Made by a program: the position numbers and the translations under genes | From: Petrolisthes cinctipes | Lineage: Eukaryota; Arthropoda; Malacostraca; Decapoda; Porcellanidae | Length of the DNA: 64,000 bases | Direction: 5' to 3' | Assembly: GCA_033782935.1 (NCBI GenBank) | Contig: JAWQEG010000074.1 | Span: forward strand, 930,001-994,000 | Notes under the pieces: model-generated | Told to the model about the DNA's origin: nothing | Seen by the model: the letters and a program-made list of their open reading frames with translations, nothing else | The model's database searches: none | In this document: positions 12,480 to 24,595 of the stretch, one piece after another | Numbering within the stretch: position 1 is the stretch's first letter | Layout of the letters: each line of letters opens with the position of its first letter

Positions 12480-13037
12480 TGTATTTGGTGATTGGTGGCA
12501 TAATGTTTGGGTAGCATGGATTACTTTAAGATATTTTAATATAATATTGTATAAAGAAATTTATACAGATATAAATATTAATATATATTGGTGTTAAAAA
12601 GAGAGGTTGAAGTCATAACTTTGATTTTATGACATCATGAAAGTTGTAAAAGTGTGCCATTGAAAAAGGAGAAAGTATTGGCGAGGAGAGTTGAAAGAGA
12701 GTGGTCGGTCGATCAGGTGATTTTAGTGGAGAGAGGAAGGTTGTCAGGAGGTCCTGTTTGTGTTGTGTGTTTGGCTTATAATAAGAAGTTGTGTGTGCGT
12801 TGCTGTGGTGAATTTGTTGCTGAGGAGTTGGTTTGTAGTGGTGTTGTCAGTTATTGGTGTGACTTATTAAGAGAAGACTGTTTTGTGGTGTTGGAAATTG
12901 GTGTCGGTGAGTTGTGTCAGCGAGGAATACCACCAACACATATTACTGTATACATAAATATGGTAGTGTATAACTGAATTATGACTTTTGTATGTGGTCA
13001 ATATAATTAAACAGGTTAGGCTGCAAAATTATTGTCA
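12480..13037 (+). repeat. Copia 5' LTR
   Basis: Starts TGTATTTGGTGATTGG and ends TTGTCA just before the primer site, about 558 bp. The first 470 bp match the 3' LTR at 24596-25066. It carries a 107-codon open frame at 12654-12977 that is also open in the 3' LTR. Confidence 0.8.
12654..12977 (+). CDS. Open frame inside the Copia LTR, function unknown
   Basis: A 107-codon frame begins inside the LTR and is preserved, apart from a few substitutions, in the 3' LTR (24770 onward, where it runs into element D). It is rich in Cys and Val, with paired cysteines ('VCVVC', 'VRCC') and no recognised domain. Its start codon in this frame is TTG, not ATG, which argues against it being a real gene. Conservation between two young LTRs is expected without selection. 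I list it because such a long frame in an LTR is uncommon. Confidence 0.2.
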   Translation: MPLKKEKVLARRVEREWSVDQVILVERGRLSGGPVCVVCLAYNKKLCVRCCGEFVAEELVCSGVVSYWCDLLREDCFVVLEIGVGELCQRGIPPTHITVYINMVVYN

Positions 13038-13041
13038 ATTT

Positions 13042-13052
13042 TGGTAGCAGAG
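13042..13052 (+). promoter_or_regulatory. Copia primer binding site (initiator Met tRNA)
   Basis: TGGTAGCAGAG is complementary to the 3' end of animal initiator methionine tRNA including CCA. It lies a few bases after the LTR end, where minus-strand synthesis is primed. Confidence 0.8.
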
Positions 13053-13094
13053 CGTAGTTCCTCTGGTAATTATTTACGTGTGTGACCTTCCAAT

Positions 13095-13796
13095 ATGGCG
13101 TCGGTAATTAAAAATCCCCCCGTGTTGGAAAACATAGACAATTATGAACAGTGGAAGGAGGATGTTTTGATGTGGAAAGAAATTACTGATATGAGTAAGA
13201 ATAAACAAGCATTAGCTGTTCATCTTACACAGAAAGGGCAAGCAAGAGAGGTAGCAAATCAAGTGTCAACAGCAGACAAAAAGAAATATAATGGACTAGA
13301 AATTCTTATAGATAAACTTGATGAAGCATTCCTGAAAGAACCTGAGAGAAGAAAATTCATGGCATATCAAGATTTTGAGGAGTGTATTAGGAAGGAAGTG
13401 ATGGCAATTTCTGCTTTTATGAGAGAATTTGACACAAAATATTTCAATATGAGAGAAAAAGGGATGGTGTTACCTGATGAAGTACTAGCATTTCGGTTAG
13501 TTAATAATTGCAAATTAACAGAAGTGCAGAGAGACCAAGTGATGGCTTCAACAAAACCATTGTCATTTAAGGAAGTGAGAGCAACACTTAAGAGAATGTT
13601 TGATTCCAGTGTCGGTTCAGTTAATGATTTTGATAATGGTAGAAATTGGGGTAGAAGATATAATAGGTTTGGAAGACACCAGAGAAGAAACTGGAGGAAT
13701 ATGGGACATGACAGGGGCTGCTTTGAGTGCAGCTCTATGGATCACTGGGCTAGGAACTGTGATAAAAGGAAAGAGATGGATAATGCAGAGTTATGA
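13095..13796 (+). pseudogene. Copia gag
   Basis: Starts at ATGGCG 43 bp after the primer site. The 233 residues form a helical capsid-like region (the UBN2/gag family pattern, with 'YEQWKEDVLMW' near residue 18), a basic Arg/Asn-rich stretch at about 180-205, and a CCHC knuckle at about 209-222 (CFECSSMDHWARNC, C-x2-C-x4-H-x4-C). Gag would form the virus-like particle and bind RNA. The TGA that ends it is followed in the same frame by the protease, so in an intact element gag and pol were probably one polyprotein. Confidence 0.82.
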
Positions 13797-14208
13797 CTAG
13801 ATAATTTTTTTGAGGACCACAGTAGTATAAGAACATTGAGAAAAGAGACAATAGGCTGCGCAGTTTTGGACACAGGCTGTAATGTGAATGTATGTGGTGC
13901 AAAATGGTTAGAGGAATGTGAGGAAATGCTGGATGAAAATGAAAGAATAGATGTTAAAGAATACAGTACAGATAAATATTTCAGGTTTGGTGATGGTAAA
14001 TCTGTGAAAGCACACAAACGGGTGAAAATACCTGGATATATAGATAAAGAAAAATAGAAATAGAAACCGAGGTCATTATGTCAGATATGCCCCTACTGCT
14101 TAGTAAAACATTTATGAAGAATATGGACATGGTGATAAATTTAGGCGATGACAGCATCCGATGGAGAAATGGTGAGATTAAAGCTCTGAGAATTACCAGT
14201 ATAGGCCA
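13797..14208 (+). pseudogene. Copia protease and pol linker
   Basis: In frame with gag after one TGA, the sequence reads 'CAVLDTGCNVNVCG', with the DTG active-site triad of an aspartic protease. A 1-nt frameshift in an A-rich run near 14050 moves the reading into another frame, where a 'DMPLLLSKTFMK' block typical of the Copia protease tail follows. The reading then stops at the S1 insertion (14213) and resumes at about 21686. Confidence 0.75.
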
Positions 14209-14212
14209 CTAT
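14209..14212. repeat. Left target duplication of solo LTR S1
   Basis: CTAT, repeated at 21682-21685. Removing S1 and one copy restores a continuous Copia reading. Confidence 0.75.
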
Positions 14213-14298
14213 TGTTACGACAGCCTCATAAAAGACTTGTAATAATGATTATGTTCCGAGTAGCCTAATGAGCTTTTGTTCCCGCACTTCAAGCCAAG

Positions 14299-14311
14299 GC
14301 GGAAGTGACGC
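14299..14311. repeat. Target-site duplication of A1 (3' side)
   Basis: GCGGAAGTGACGC, repeated exactly at 20795-20807. It fixes both ends of A1 to the base. Confidence 0.9.
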
Positions 14312-14593
14312 TTGATTGATTGATTGATTTAGAAATGCCATGAGGCATTTGGCGGCGCAACAGCTATGGTCATATACCGCCCAACACAAAGTAGTCATCT
14401 ACATCATTAATAAAATATTTACACAAACTAAACAGACTTCTCCACCCCGCAAGGGATAGGCAGCATGAATAAAAGAACATACAAACTAAAAGGCACATTT
14501 ATACTAAAAAAAAAAACCCTGACTAATTCAAGTAAAATATATAAAAGATAAGAAAACGTTGAACTATCTAAAAAGCCATAAATATAATAAAAT

Positions 14594-17500
14594 TCACAAC
14601 TTTTGGAGGAGGCCAGCCTCCTCCACATAGGAGAGGGTGTTCCCTCCCACACTACAAGCCTCCTCCCCGAGCACCTGGGAGAGACTGTAAGAACCGTCAC
14701 CCTTCCGGTACTCGGAGAGGTGCCTACGACGAAGGTCCCCAAGGCTGGGACACTCGACAATAAGATGCCGTACTGTCAAAGGGACAAGACAATCATCACA
14801 GTAGAGAGGGTGAGCCCTCTCCATTAAAAAGCCATGAGTCAATAATGTGTGGCCAATGCGGAGACGGACAAGAGCTGTCTCCCACCGGCGGGACAGGCCA
14901 CTGTAGCTCCACAAACCAAGACGCTGGCGGATGTCGCGGAGCTTGTTAGCCCCGACGGCGTCCCATCTGTCCTGCCAGCAGGAACGAACGGTAGCATCTA
15001 TGTAGGGTCGAAGGTCCACTGCAGGAACAGGATGACGCCTGGCAGGAGGCCGGGAATTGGAGACCACAGCCTTAGCCAGGGCGTCAGCCCTCTCATTCCC
15101 ATCAACACCCACATGGGCCAGGACCCAACAAAAAGTGACTTTCCGGCCACGACGACCCAGGAGGACAAGCCACTCAAGAATGGCCAACACCAGGGGATGG
15201 GAAGAGTTAAAATTGCACAAGGCCTGCAAGGCACTACAGGAATCGCTAAAAATAGTAAACGAAGGCTGAGGGAGAGTAAAAATCACTTGAAGGGCATATA
15301 AAATGGCCGAGAGCTCAGCAGTTAAAATGGACATGACAGAAGGGAGCCTGCCTCCACGGCAAAAGTGAGGAAAGACAACTCCAAAGCCAACTCCAGCATC
15401 AGACTTTGACCCATCAGTGTACACAGGGAGGGACTCCCTGTGAGTGAAGGCATGTTCTAAAAAGAGGGAACGAGCCACTGGAGGAGGAAGAGATTCCTTC
15501 TTGTCTGTAAAGCAGGTGCAGGGGAAAACTTCTGGAAGAAGCCATGGAGCCACCCTGGGGACCCTCACAGGACAAATCTGGTAGTCATCTATGCCCATCT
15601 CCTCCATAGTCTTCCTGACCCGGAAGCCAAAGGGCCATGGTGCACGAGAATGTAAAAGGTAGTACTGAGACATGATATCAGATGACACCGCCAAGCAAGG
15701 TAGGGAGTCAGGAAGTCGATGTAATCGATGCCAACAACGAACCATCAAGGACTGACGACGGAGATCAAGAGGTGGCTCATTAGCGTCCACCAGGAGACTG
15801 GGGATTGGGGACGACCTAAAGGCTCCGGTCGCCAGACGTACTCCAGCATTATGAACAGGGTCTAAAACTCTGAGACGGGCATCAGTGGCAGAAGAGTACA
15901 CCTCACACCCATAGTCGAGTTTTGACCTAATAACAACATGGTATAGGCGGAGGAGGGTGGCCCGATCAGCCCCCCAGGATGTATGGCTCAGGACCCTCAA
16001 CAGGTTAAGAGCTTTGAGGCAAGAGACCTTAAGTGTACGTAAGTGGGGAACCCAAGTCAAACGTTTGTCAAAAAGGAGACCCAAAAAGCGAGTCTCCTCG
16101 ACACATCGTATCCGATGACCATACATGAATAAGTCCGGATCCGGGTGGATGCCTCGGATGCGGCAGAAGTGCATAGCAACTGTCTTGGAAGGAGAAAATC
16201 GAAACCCATGAGAATCAGTCCAACGTGACACCCTGTCAAGGGCAAGCTGCATGCGCCGCTCCGCCACTGACATACAGGAAGCAGCAAACCAGACTGCTAG
16301 GTCGTCAACGTACATCGAGTTAGCTATACCGTCTGGAAGGGATGAGGCAATGGCATTAATTGCTACTGCAAACAATGTGACACTGAGGACGCTTCCCTGG
16401 GGGACGCCCTCCTCCTGTGCAACAGATGCTGAGTGGGTTGTACCAACCCTCACAGAAAAACTGCGACCACTGAGAAACTCCTTAAGAAAGCGTGGAAGGC
16501 GACCCAGCAGGCCATATAAATGGAGTTGCTGCAGGATGCCATATTGCCATGTAGTGTCATAGACTTTCTCTAAATCAAAGAATACACAGACAAGGTGTTG
16601 ATGTCGTGCAAAAGCCTCACATGCAGCAGCTTCCAACCTGACCAGAGCATATGTAGTGGAACGGTATTTACGAAAGCCAGACTGGGACGGAGACAGAAAA
16701 TCACCCCGTTTCAAGAAGTATACCAGTCTGACATTCACCATCTTTTCAAATAGTTTACAGAGACAGGAGGTCAAGGCAATTGGTCGATAATTGAGGGCAA
16801 CACCAGAGTCCTTGCCCTGCTTGAGAAAAGGAAGGATGGTAGCAACCCTCCACCCAGAAGGGAAGACACCCTCCAGCCAGATTCTGTTATATACAGCTAA
16901 AAGAAATGAGATCGCTTCCTCACCCAAGTGTCGTAACATTGCATATGGGATGTTGTCTGGCCCAGGAGAAGTGTCGCCGCAGAGAGAGAGAGCAGAATGC
17001 AGGTCTCTCAGGATGAATATATGGTTATAACTTTCATTCTCGTTCCCTGTGAAATCCAGAACTGTACGCTCCTTGGCTCTTATCTCATGCCTGACAGCCA
17101 GAGGTCGAGAGTCACGGCTGGAGACCTTTGCAAAAGCCTCCGCCATGGTATTGGCCACAGTCAAACCATCCATGATCTTAATTCCATTGACCTTAAGTAC
17201 AGGTGAAGAACTAGGAGAAAACTTCCCCGCCATCTTACGGACTCTCCTGAACACTTGGGTGAGTGGAGTTTTAGTATTAATTGAAGACACTTAGGCCTTC
17301 CAAGATGCACGTCTGGCCTCTTTTAAAACTCGTCTAGCCCGAGCCCTTGCCCGTCGGAAGTCCTCTAAAAGAGTTGGGTCCCCACGACTGCGACGAAGGC
17401 GAGAGAAAGCAGCGCGCTTCTCCCGCACAACAGTGGTGCAGACTGGTGACCACCAAGGGACAGGACGTTTGGGAAAGTAGCCAGAAGTTCTAGGGATAGA

Positions 17501-18335
17501 GTTGAGAGCAGCAGAGTGGAGCATATCAGTGAAATATGTTACAGCCTCGTCAGAGCTACCGAAATCGGCTACAGAAGAGACCGAAGAAGTTAGCTCTCTA
17601 AAAAACTGCCAGTCAGCCTTCTCTAATTTCCACCTAGGAAGACGAGACTGTGGTTCGTACCTGTTACCTTCTAAAAGTATAGGGAAATGGTCACTGCCAT
17701 ATAAGTCAGGCAACACTCTCCAAGTAAAATCCAACATAGCACTGGGTGAGCAAAGGGAAATGTCAATGGCGGTAAAAGTCCCAGTAGGGCTATTAAAATG
17801 TGTCACATCTCCCGTATTTAAAACCCCTAATCCCTCATCCTCAATAAAAGAAGCCAATAAAACACCCCTGGGGTTGACCGAACTGTCACCCCACAGAGGA
17901 TGATGACCATTAAAATCACCCAATAAAATAAAGGGAGAGGGAATGTCCCATACAAGACGGTTGAGATCACCCCTCTCAACTGTAACACTGGGAGGAAGGT
18001 ATAGACTGCATACAGTGTACGGGCAGTCCATAAAAACCTTAACTGCAATAGCCTGGAGCGGAGTGTCAAGCTCCAGGCTCGTGCATGGAATATCTCGGCG
18101 AACTAGGATGGCAGAGCCACCATGATGACCCTGCCCTTCAAATGAATTGGAATAAAATGCTGAGTATGCTGGAGGACTGGCAGGAATGTAGTCCCCAAGC
18201 ATTGTCTCTTGGAGAGAAACACATGCAGGAGAGAAGCTAGAGAGAAGAACGCGCAGTTCCTCCCAAGAAGCACGCAAGCCACGGCAATTCCACTGAAGGA
18301 CCTTGAACGGTGTTACTTTAGTACTGATTTTTGGG
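14594..18335 (-). pseudogene. Element A ORF2 (EN-RT-RNase H), one nonsense codon
   Basis: Domains in order: APE-type endonuclease (QWNCRGL, SLQET, LLGDFNG, GSDHFPI; residues about 1-240), RT (RPIALTS, QSGFRKYRST, FFDLEKVYD, GVPQGSVLS, and YVDD at about 16302-16313), RNase H (YTDGS, AEL, FSDS, NERADALA: the four catalytic acids), and a Cys/His knuckle (CDDC...H....C) near the C-terminus. It would nick target DNA and copy the element RNA in place. The codon at 17291-17293 is TAA where copy A2 has TAT, so a single nonsense change splits the protein between EN and RT; all catalytic residues remain. No ATG precedes the catalytic Asn in frame. Confidence 0.9.
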
Positions 18336-20339
18336 AAGCCTCACGGAGGTACTTCCCACTACCACCTCGACCTGAGGGTTTATTCAAACAATAAGATTTG
18401 TCTAATCCTGGGCCACTAGAAGAAGAGCGAACCCGAGGAGTAGTACTTGGGGCAGTAATTGGGACCCGTAGATGAGTCCCTGAAGCATCTGATATGTTAG
18501 AAGAAGATGAAGGTATATGAGATGGGATATTCTTTGAAACAATTACATTGGTTCTGTCCTGTACAGCAGTGGTATCACTGACACAGGCAGATACATCAAC
18601 ATCCATAATACAGGTGGTAGAATCACTCCGCTGCTCAAGCGGAAGAGAAAGTGAATCTTTTGAAGTCACAACATCCGTGGCATCCACATTAACTTCACGC
18701 CCCTCTGATGATCCCGAAGGAAGCTTGCGAGGAGGAACTTCTGTTGAATCAAGAGATTCATCAGAGCCACGAGAACGCTTCTGGTGAAATTGAGAGGAAA
18801 CTATGGATGAGTCCACAGAGATGGTTGCCTCACAAGGTGGAACATCTATAGAGTCAAGTGCCTCAGAGGAACCACGAAGGGGTCTCTGTGGCAGTTTAGG
18901 TGACTTAAGTTTCCTTTTGAGAGAGAGTGTGGCAGCGTGAACCTCTACCACATGGACACCTTTAGCTAAAGTCTGAGAATTGTCATCAGTTGAAGGGTCA
19001 CCAGAATGAGTGTCTGATAAAGTTTCCAAGACAGAGAAACTATTATGTAGAGTAACCTTAGAAACGTTCTCACTAGAGCAAGAAGCAGCTGCCTCTTGAG
19101 AGGGTTGAGAGGGTGATGCAACCGATTTAGGGCGAAGGGAGGAGGCGTATGTCTTCACACCACCATCCTTCTGTCGCCTGAAGTTGAGTTGCCGTCTGGC
19201 ACTACCTATGCTAATGAATTGAGTATTAGCCAAGTGGAGGATATCCTGCTCAAGTAGGTACATCTTACATTGGCGAGAACGCAAGGGGTGAGAATCTCTG
19301 CAGTAAAAGCAGTAACTCTCTGACCGACACTCAGAAGTAAGATGTGAGTCAAGAGCAGAACAATTACCACACCGGGAACGGTTGTTGCAGTTCCTTTTCC
19401 CATGACCAAACTCATAACAACAGAAACACTGTAGGGGACGCTCAACAAAAGGCTTCACCTCAAATGAGGTGGGGTTAATGTTAATGCGATCTGGGATATG
19501 CGAGCCATAGAAAGTGAGGATGATCATATTTTTACTGCCTTTCATCTTCGTTACTCGTTGGACACTGTCTGGGCACATAGCGAGAATGTCCTCTTCAGAG
19601 AATTCATACAGGTCCTCATTATATATACGCCCCTTGCTATAATTAAATGTTCGATGTGGTTTAATAGATTCAAACATGCTATCAGAAGGACAGGGGAGAT
19701 TGAGGAGCATCATGGCCTGTGTAAGATCTTTGGCTCTGATTAAAACTCCCTTACCATATTTCTTTATGTGGCCCATTGGTAATAATCCAATTTCTTTCTC
19801 AAGATACCGGGAAGCATGGATAATGTTACCACGTCCCTCCCTGTAGTAAGCCACAAACCAAAAGGGTGTAGGAACCCGACGTTCCTTTGGGACATGCTCT
19901 GCAGAGTCATCAAATATATTAGGGCAGTAATCATTGTCACTGTCAACTACATCGATGGACCGTATCATCTGAACTTTACAATGAGTATCCCCCACCGTCA
20001 GAGAATCTTTTGACTCAATGCTGCTTTGGCAGCAGCATTTGTATTGAAAGTAATATAGCACCGATTGGACCTACAATCACTGTCATATGTGATTCGGATT
20101 CGGAGGACTACTCCAAAGCACTTAAAAATGGAGTGGATAGCGCCATAGGTAAAGGATGCGAGTACATTCGTTAACATTAACGTGTCCAAATCGTTAACAG
20201 GGTTCTTCGACACAAGACCCGACCTGCCAGGTCTACTCTTATTTGCAGCTTTCTGCATCTTACCACGACCAGAGAGTGACGTCTCGAGGGCCTGGTCGAC
20301 CACCGCTCGAGGAAGAGATTGGGGCTTTTCTGTATGCAT
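18313..20339 (-). pseudogene. Element A ORF1 (RRM-like, CCHC knuckles), one frameshift
   Basis: ORF1 encodes the RNA-binding, nucleocapsid-like protein of the element. It starts at the ATG ending at 20339 ('MHTEKPQSLPRAVVDQALET'). It has an RRM-like fold region (residues about 50-130, 'SNRCYITFNTNAAAKAA'), then three knuckles in a row at about 19250-19435: CFCCYEFGHGKRNC, CGNCSALDSHLTSEC and CFYCRDSHPLRSRQC, and a Ser/Thr-rich tail of about 300 residues. One A/T of a short run near 20018 is missing relative to A2, shifting the frame after residue about 107. The rest is open to the TAA at 18313-18315. Confidence 0.87.
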
Positions 20340-20794
20340 ATATCATTGGTTTAGTGTTTTTGGCCCCAGGAGCCAAGAGCTACTACCTACCGGGCAGATG
20401 AGGGGACCGAGCGCTGGTCGCCGCGGGCGGGGTACCTCTTCCCCCACGGGGCCACTCGTTTAAAAAAGCAGCCCCAATGGCTCGAAAGTTTGCCCACGAC
20501 GGTGCTGAGACCCCCTTCCCCAACATCTCCCGGCCCAGACACCCAACCATCCAACATAGGACGGCCCCTAGAGGGCAGTCCCTCCGGAGGGCAGCGCTGT
20601 TTGCCCGTACTGGCAGCCTAATGCATGGGAACCATTTAGTCTGGTCTCTCACTGGCGAACTTACTAGCATGGGAAGCCCTCTCTCCCCGAAATCGGGACA
20701 GAGCAGGGGCCGGAGCCCCCTCTAGTCTAGCTCGCCAGGTCTCAGAGACACGCAAGCCCCCCCACCACGTCAAGGCGGTTCCCGTTGGGGGGGC

Positions 20795-20807
20795 GCGGAA
20801 GTGACGC
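20795..20807. repeat. Target-site duplication of A1 (5' side)
   Basis: Exact second copy of GCGGAAGTGACGC; see 14299-14311. After it, S1 sequence resumes. Confidence 0.9.
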
Positions 20808-20991
20808 AATAGGCGCCTTGTCTGTAGAACATTCGAGAAGCTCCCCTTTTCGTTGTCCTTGTGACGTCATAGTCGTGGTGGTGTTGTGTGGGGAGAGCAG
20901 TTAGCAGAAGGGGTGTGAACTGTGAGGACGTTCGTTTTGAGTGGGGACTACTCTTCACTCGTATTTGTATCTAAATATAATTATAAGTTTG

Positions 20992-21095
<104 letters not shown>

Positions 21096-21681
21096 TATTC
21101 TCACTCTTGTGCCATTAGTAATAGCATATTCAAAGCCTGTGTATGAGTTTAATTACGTGTTTATTTTGGTGTGTTTGCCCACCGAAGTCGGCTGGGTAGC
21201 CATTGTATCGAAGTGTTATTATTAAGGTAATCGCTTCTGCCATTATTATTTTGAACACTATATTGAATTATTTGTGACGGATGTTAACATGTATTGAATT
21301 TTCAGGGATTAATAATTGATCAGTGCTTACTTTAACTATATCTTGGTTGTGTGTGTGATTAATTAATCATTGCTTATACTGGGATAACGTATTTTTGTTC
21401 AGGTTTAATTGTTGTAGCATATCAAATCAGGCATTGTTTTGTTCTAAATAGTAACTTGTGTGTATTATACATTCCCAGAGTAATTATAGTAACTTAAATT
21501 TTCTTTGAGTTTAATCTCTACTTCTTCTAAGAATCTAAGTAGAACCTGGGTTACGAACTCGACGTGTTTTTATATATTTTATACTCAACTAGAGACTCAA
21601 ACTTGCCCATAGTTTCTCCATTTAATTCCATAGTCAGATCAATGTCTGTTATTCTCATACTTAATGTCGAGGACCGTAACA

Positions 21682-21685
21682 CTAT
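21682..21685. repeat. Right target duplication of S1
   Basis: CTAT, matching 14209-14212; Copia pol sequence resumes directly after it. Confidence 0.75.
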
Positions 21686-21689
21686 GCTA

Positions 21690-22676
21690 TTGCTATCTTT
21701 TGCCGGAATTTTGAAGGTGAAAGAAATTTCATGAAGTATGTACTGTATACTTATGGAGAAGAGAGTTCAAAGAGGAAAGCGTTAAAATTGCACAAACAAT
21801 TTGGATATCCCTCAAAAGAATAGCTACTCAGAGTGGTTAGGGATGCAGGCATAAGAGATGAAGAGCTGGAAAAATAAATAAGGAAACTTGGAGAGACATG
21901 TGAAACGTGCATTAAGTTTAAGAAAACACCTTGTAGACCAATAGTAAGTGTACCTATGGCTCAACACTTCAATGAGATAATCAGCATGGATCTTAAGATC
22001 TGGAAAGAGAAGTACTTCTTGGTCATAATTGATTTGGCCACAAGGTACTGCAATGCATGAGTAATCAAGAGTAAGGAAGCAAATGTTATTATAGATGCAG
22101 TTATGAGACATTGGGTGGCACTGTTTGGGGCTCCCAAGAAAATACTAACTGACAATGGAGGTGAATTTAACAATGATAAAATCAGAAGTATGTGCGAAAA
22201 TTTCAACATGTAACATTGTGCACTGCAGCTGAAAGTCCATGGAGCAATGGTGTATGTGAATGACTTAATGCAGTGCTTAAAGACAATGTGCTGAAGATTC
22301 AAGAAGGAAATCAATGTATAGGATTGAAACTGCACTAGCTTGGGCTGTTGCTGCTAGAAATGCTCTGCATAATAACCATAGGTTTTCCCCTAATCAATTG
22401 GTTTTCAGTTTTAACCCAGGTCTACCCAATATTGGAGAGGATAGTCCCTCAGCACTGGAGAATATTACACCATCACAGACTTTGGCAAACAATCTTCTAG
22501 CCCTGCAGAATTCAAGAGAAGAATTTATAAAGGCAGATGCTAATAAAAGAATAAGGAGAGCCTTATCACAGAACAATAAGAAAACTGAAGATGAAAATGT
22601 GGATATTGGTAATTATGTGTATTACAAACGTGGTGGTGTAGATAGATGGTGGGGTCCAGCACGAGTTATTGGATAG
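21690..22676 (+). pseudogene. Copia integrase
   Basis: After the S1 insertion the plus strand reads an integrase: 'KLHKQFGYPSK' and 'CETCIKF' give the HHCC zinc-binding end. A 'SMDLKIW' block carries the first Asp, 'LTDNGGEFNN' the second, and the conserved Glu block ('ESPWSNG...CE') sits in a shifted frame near 22230-22260. At least three stops and two frame changes are visible before 22314. The last frame (22314-22676) reads 'AWAVAARNALHNNHRFSPNQLVF' and a C-terminal 'VYYKRGGVDRWWGPARVIG' block. It would insert element cDNA into the genome; this copy cannot. Confidence 0.82.
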
Positions 22677-24585
22677 TAAGATCAATATTTTGAGACAAGG
22701 AGGACAAATAGTGCGGGCTCACATATGTAGAGTGAAAGGACTGGGGAACCAAGGCAATACTACTGACAGTGATGTGGAAGCTAACAAGAAAGAGAAGGAA
22801 ACAAATGAAGCAGTAAACCAACTTCAACAAAACCATGATGATGATGATGAAAAAAGTAACAATGAACAGGAAGTAACTACAGAAGTGAATAATGATGAAG
22901 AGTCAGAAAGGACGACTGTTGTACCTAAAATAGGAAAAAGGTATGAAGTGACAATGGCTGATTCCCATGAGATAATCAATGTCAAAATATTGAGTAGAGC
23001 AGGCAAGGCAACAGGAAAATATAAGAACTGTTACAATTTTCGTAGAAAACAGGATGGGTAAGAAGAATCTTGGATAGATTTTGGAAAAGATGTGAACAAT
23101 ATAAGAGAGGTGCGGGACGATGATGAGATAATGATCACCATTACTGATGAGAAGACGATGGAGGCTAAGAGAAAAGAAATTGATAATTGGAAAGTTAATG
23201 AAGTGTTTGAGGAGGTGGAATATGAAGGCCAAGCTACCATATCCACAAGATGGGTAGTAACAGAAAAGCATATCAAGGAAGACAAGGTATTAAAAGCTAG
23301 ATTAGTAGCGAGAGGATTTGAGGAAGAACATGGGGAGAGTATAACTACAGAGTCACCGACATGTAGTAAGGAAGCATTGAGACTGGCACTAACTATTATA
23401 CTAATGAAGGAATGGGCATGTCACTCCATTGATATAAAGGCAGCATTTTTACAAGGTCAAAAATCAATCGTGATGTGTACCTGCAACCACCACCTGAGTT
23501 TTTCTGTGGCAAGGTGTGGAAGTTAAAGAAGACTGTATATGGGTTGAGTGATGCTGCTAGAGCCTGGTATGAGACAGTAAAAAATGAGCTGATAAGACTG
23601 GGTATGAGAGTATCTAAATATGAACCCGCAATGTTCATGTTAAAAAAAGTTGAGAATTTGGAAGGTATAGTATGTATACATGTAGATGATTTCTGTTGGG
23701 GAGGCACAAAGCAATTTGAAGAGTGTGTGATATCAAGACTTAAGAAGGACTTCCTTGTTGGTGCCACAGATTCTGGACAGTTTAAGTATGTAGGAATTAA
23801 TATTGCACAAGATGATGGTGGAATAAGTTTAGATCAAGAGAGTTACATAAAATCTCTCCATCAAGTGGAGATAAGCCAGAAAAAAAGCCAAATAAAGGAA
23901 ATATCTTTGAATGAGGAAGAAGTTCACAGATACAGATCAGTTGTTGGTCAGCTCAATTGGATAGGGACACAAACAAGGCCTGACATTTCATTTGATGTAT
24001 GTTCCTTAAGTATAAGGTTTGGAAAATGCACAGTGGGAGATATGATAGAGGCAAACAAGGTGGTTAAAAGATTAAAAATAGACCAAATAAGCATATTCTT
24101 TCTAGTACTAACTAGAGATGCATTTCTGGAATGCTACAGTGATGTATCATTTGCAAATCTTAATGACTGTGGTTCTCAAGGTGGATTTATTATCTTTCTA
24201 TCTGATGAAAGTGGCAAGAGATGTCCTATCATGTGGAAATCAAAGAATATAAGGAGAGTAGTAAAGTCTACGTTAACAGCCGAAACATTAGCATTATTAG
24301 AAGTAGTTGAGAGTGCCTATTACATAGGAAAAATTATGGAAGACATTGGTGTAAGCAAAGAGGTGCCTATAAAATGCCTTGTGGATAACAAGTCGCTCGT
24401 CGATGCCTTGAGGTCAATGAAGAAAGTGGATGATAAGTATCTTAGAATTAATATAGCCTGTTTAAAGAAAATGTTAGAAAGAAAGGAAATAACTTCAGTG
24501 GAATGGGTATCTACAAATAAGCAAGTGGCAAATTGCTTAACCAAAATAGGAGCATCACCACTCACTTTACTTGAAGCAAAAAAAA
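22677..24585 (+). pseudogene. Copia reverse transcriptase and RNase H
   Basis: An acidic linker (22677-23060) is followed by the RT. The 'TRWVVTEKH' and 'KARLVARGFEE' blocks lie in the frame 23092-23526, and the remainder, starting 'YLQPPPEFF', in the frame 23475-24713, so one indel lies near 23465. Catalytic VDD is at about 23682-23690 ('IHVDDFCWGGT'). The RNase H follows with Asp in 'CYSDVSFA', Glu in 'TAETLAL' and Asp in 'LVDNKSLVDAL'. The terminal part reaches the poly-A purine tract directly before the 3' LTR, the position of the plus-strand primer. Length and order agree with Copia pol. Confidence 0.87.
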
Positions 24586-24595
24586 AAAAAATTGT

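Larger units (their letters stand above)
14312..20794 (-). mobile_element. Element A, copy A1: full-length I-like non-LTR retrotransposon
   Basis: A 6,483-bp insertion with an exact 13-bp target duplication, the reference copy for the family here. In minus-strand order: leader beginning with seven C's (20794-20340), ORF1 (20339-18313), ORF2 overlapping its end (about 18335-14594), a 3' UTR, a terminal hairpin (complement of about 14346-14378), and a (TCAA)n tail at 14312-14330. RNase H after RT and a single long ORF2 place it in the I clade of the Jockey/I group. It is inactivated by only two lesions in conserved coding sequence: a 1-nt deletion in ORF1 and one nonsense codon in ORF2. Confidence 0.92.

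Noticed and set aside
16251..16562. Plus-strand frames opposite A1's ORF2 (also 17502-17903, 14849-15301)
   Set aside because: Shadows of the real minus-strand ORF2; each recurs wherever the element recurs, in the opposite sense to the protein with catalytic motifs.
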